From Scortum barcoo (taxonomy: Eukaryota > Chordata > Actinopteri > Centrarchiformes > Terapontidae): a DNA stretch of 64,000 bases. Numbering within the stretch: the stretch's first letter is position 1; each line of letters opens with the position of its first letter. The stretch covers positions 7,167,113 through 7,231,112 of the forward strand of contig CM041531.1 of NCBI GenBank assembly GCA_023238725.1, in the 5' to 3' direction. Made by a program: the position numbers and the translations under genes. This document shows positions 63,001 to 64,000 of the stretch, in pieces. The notes under the pieces were generated by a model that saw nothing but the letters and a program-made list of their open reading frames with translations, had not been told where the DNA came from and ran no database searches.

Positions 63001-64000
63001 CCGCCTCTCTTTAGCGAGTGACAAACTATCCCTGCAGACGTACGGACATGTGCAGACAACAGAGCTCCTCTAAATGTAGTTGGTCAACAGCAACATGACA
63101 GGGGTATCTGCTTGATTAATGCAACGCCGGCTTCCTCATTATGCTTCCACCCTCTTACAGAGACAGGGGTAGTCAATCGTGATTGACATTTTTAGTGTTT
63201 TCCTGTTTTGGTTGTCTCTTATTACATTAGGACTAAGTAATTGTTATGTAGAAATTGTAAGATTAATACTATTGGAAAAGTTTGGCCAGGCGAGGCTTCA
63301 GGGCAGTGTATTATAGCCGCGGCAAAATTGCGCCTGGAGATTTATTCCAGTACTAAATGAAAACACATTTTACATGCGCAATTACAGACTTGGAAAAGCT
63401 TGCCTTGAGTCTGTATGCATACCCTTTTGTCAGTTCCCTTGAGGTTACAAATGTGCAACACTGCATGGTTTATACCTCATTGTAGTCCATTAATATAATA
63501 AATGAACGCCGCTCCATGCATGTTGTTTATCATAGATGTTCCAGTGCGTACAAGAGGCTGAACAAAACCTTTCCAGCCTTCCCAGTATATTTATAGTTTC
63601 CGCGGATACCTTTTTTTCAATTTGTTCACCCAAGGGTGTTTGTCATTATATGGATTTCCTTTTTTATTTTTATAAATGTCATCTAATTGTCTCTTTGAAG
63701 GAGATTTCTTGGCACGGCTGGCCTTTATTGTTTCCAGTGATGTGGCAAAAGGCAATACTCTACATTTTTTAATAACATTCAGCCCCTAAGCATGCCACAT
63801 TGAAGGTCTGCCACTGAAATTAGTCATAAAATCCATCCTCTGACATATTTAAACATGATTTCATGCAAAATTCAACACTGGAAATTAACAGCTGAATTCC
63901 TCCTATACCAACTGTCCCTCATTAAGTTCTTTTTCAATGGGTGCTTGGTTCAGAGCAATGATGCATAATCCCCTCTCCTCTCACACTCGGCAATAAGATG
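60001..64000. other. Non-coding stretch to the window end
   Basis: No supported gene. About 60800-60893 contains a fragment like the right part of the MITE-like family (TGCGATGGACATTTTATGGA, then AATTGGTAATGAAAGATTAA). A GT run lies at 62691-62713. Around 63280-63360 is a less AT-rich complex block of unknown nature. Confidence 0.45.
62691..62713. repeat. (GT)11 microsatellite
   Basis: Uninterrupted GT dinucleotides, 23 bases. Confidence 0.9.

Noticed and set aside
1..64000. CRISPR array, operon, phage or plasmid features
   Set aside because: No regular spacer-repeat array, no tightly packed genes and no prokaryotic gene families; all signals point to a vertebrate nuclear genome.

Overview
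The window looks like nuclear DNA of a ray-finned (teleost) fish. It is AT-rich, carries spliced-gene signals rather than operons, and holds repeat families I know from teleost genomes: an RTE-clade LINE of Rex3 type with an ATGG-repeat tail, L2-type LINE relics, a Tc1/mariner relic and several short dispersed families. No stretch reads as a bacterial, phage or organelle gene, and almost all open frames are short and without recognisable content. Family names come from memory of the families, not from a search.

Layout. 1-7000 is non-coding, with a decayed L2-like reverse transcriptase relic (about 845-1290) and a dispersed teleost repeat (about 5125-5585). 7001-13850 is the most structured part. 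A full-length Rex3/RTE element (7013-10466) sits between 11-12 bp target-site duplications. It is followed head to tail by a second, 5'-shortened copy (10671-13647) that also carries the first copy's 3' single-copy flank. This makes a tandem duplication of about 3.18 kb joined at the 5-bp microhomology ACTGG, not two insertions. Both copies are broken by many small indels but differ by very few substitutions, which points to a consensus or assembly problem. 13851-22380 is non-coding, with repeat fragments and a 32-bp-period minisatellite near 18076-18280.

22380-22840 is the only place where I can support a host gene: a TATA-like promoter, an AUG-free 5' leader, and a 62-nt coding piece that encodes a signal peptide and ends in a consensus splice donor. 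I could not identify the gene. I recognised no second exon, so 22841-64000 is best read as its first intron, or at least as non-coding DNA downstream. That stretch holds a decayed reverse transcriptase of another non-LTR family (38707-39965), a Tc1/mariner transposase relic between 13-bp inverted repeats (57079-57508, minus), two copies of an ATTAATCG-type MITE-like family (36865-37214 and 57879-58261), microsatellites including (GAA)12, and some CTCF-like, palindromic or enhancer-like sequences that need comparison with other fish.

Nothing here amounts to a new biological system. The most useful observations are the tandem LINE duplication with its odd indel-only divergence, and the unidentified signal-peptide exon.
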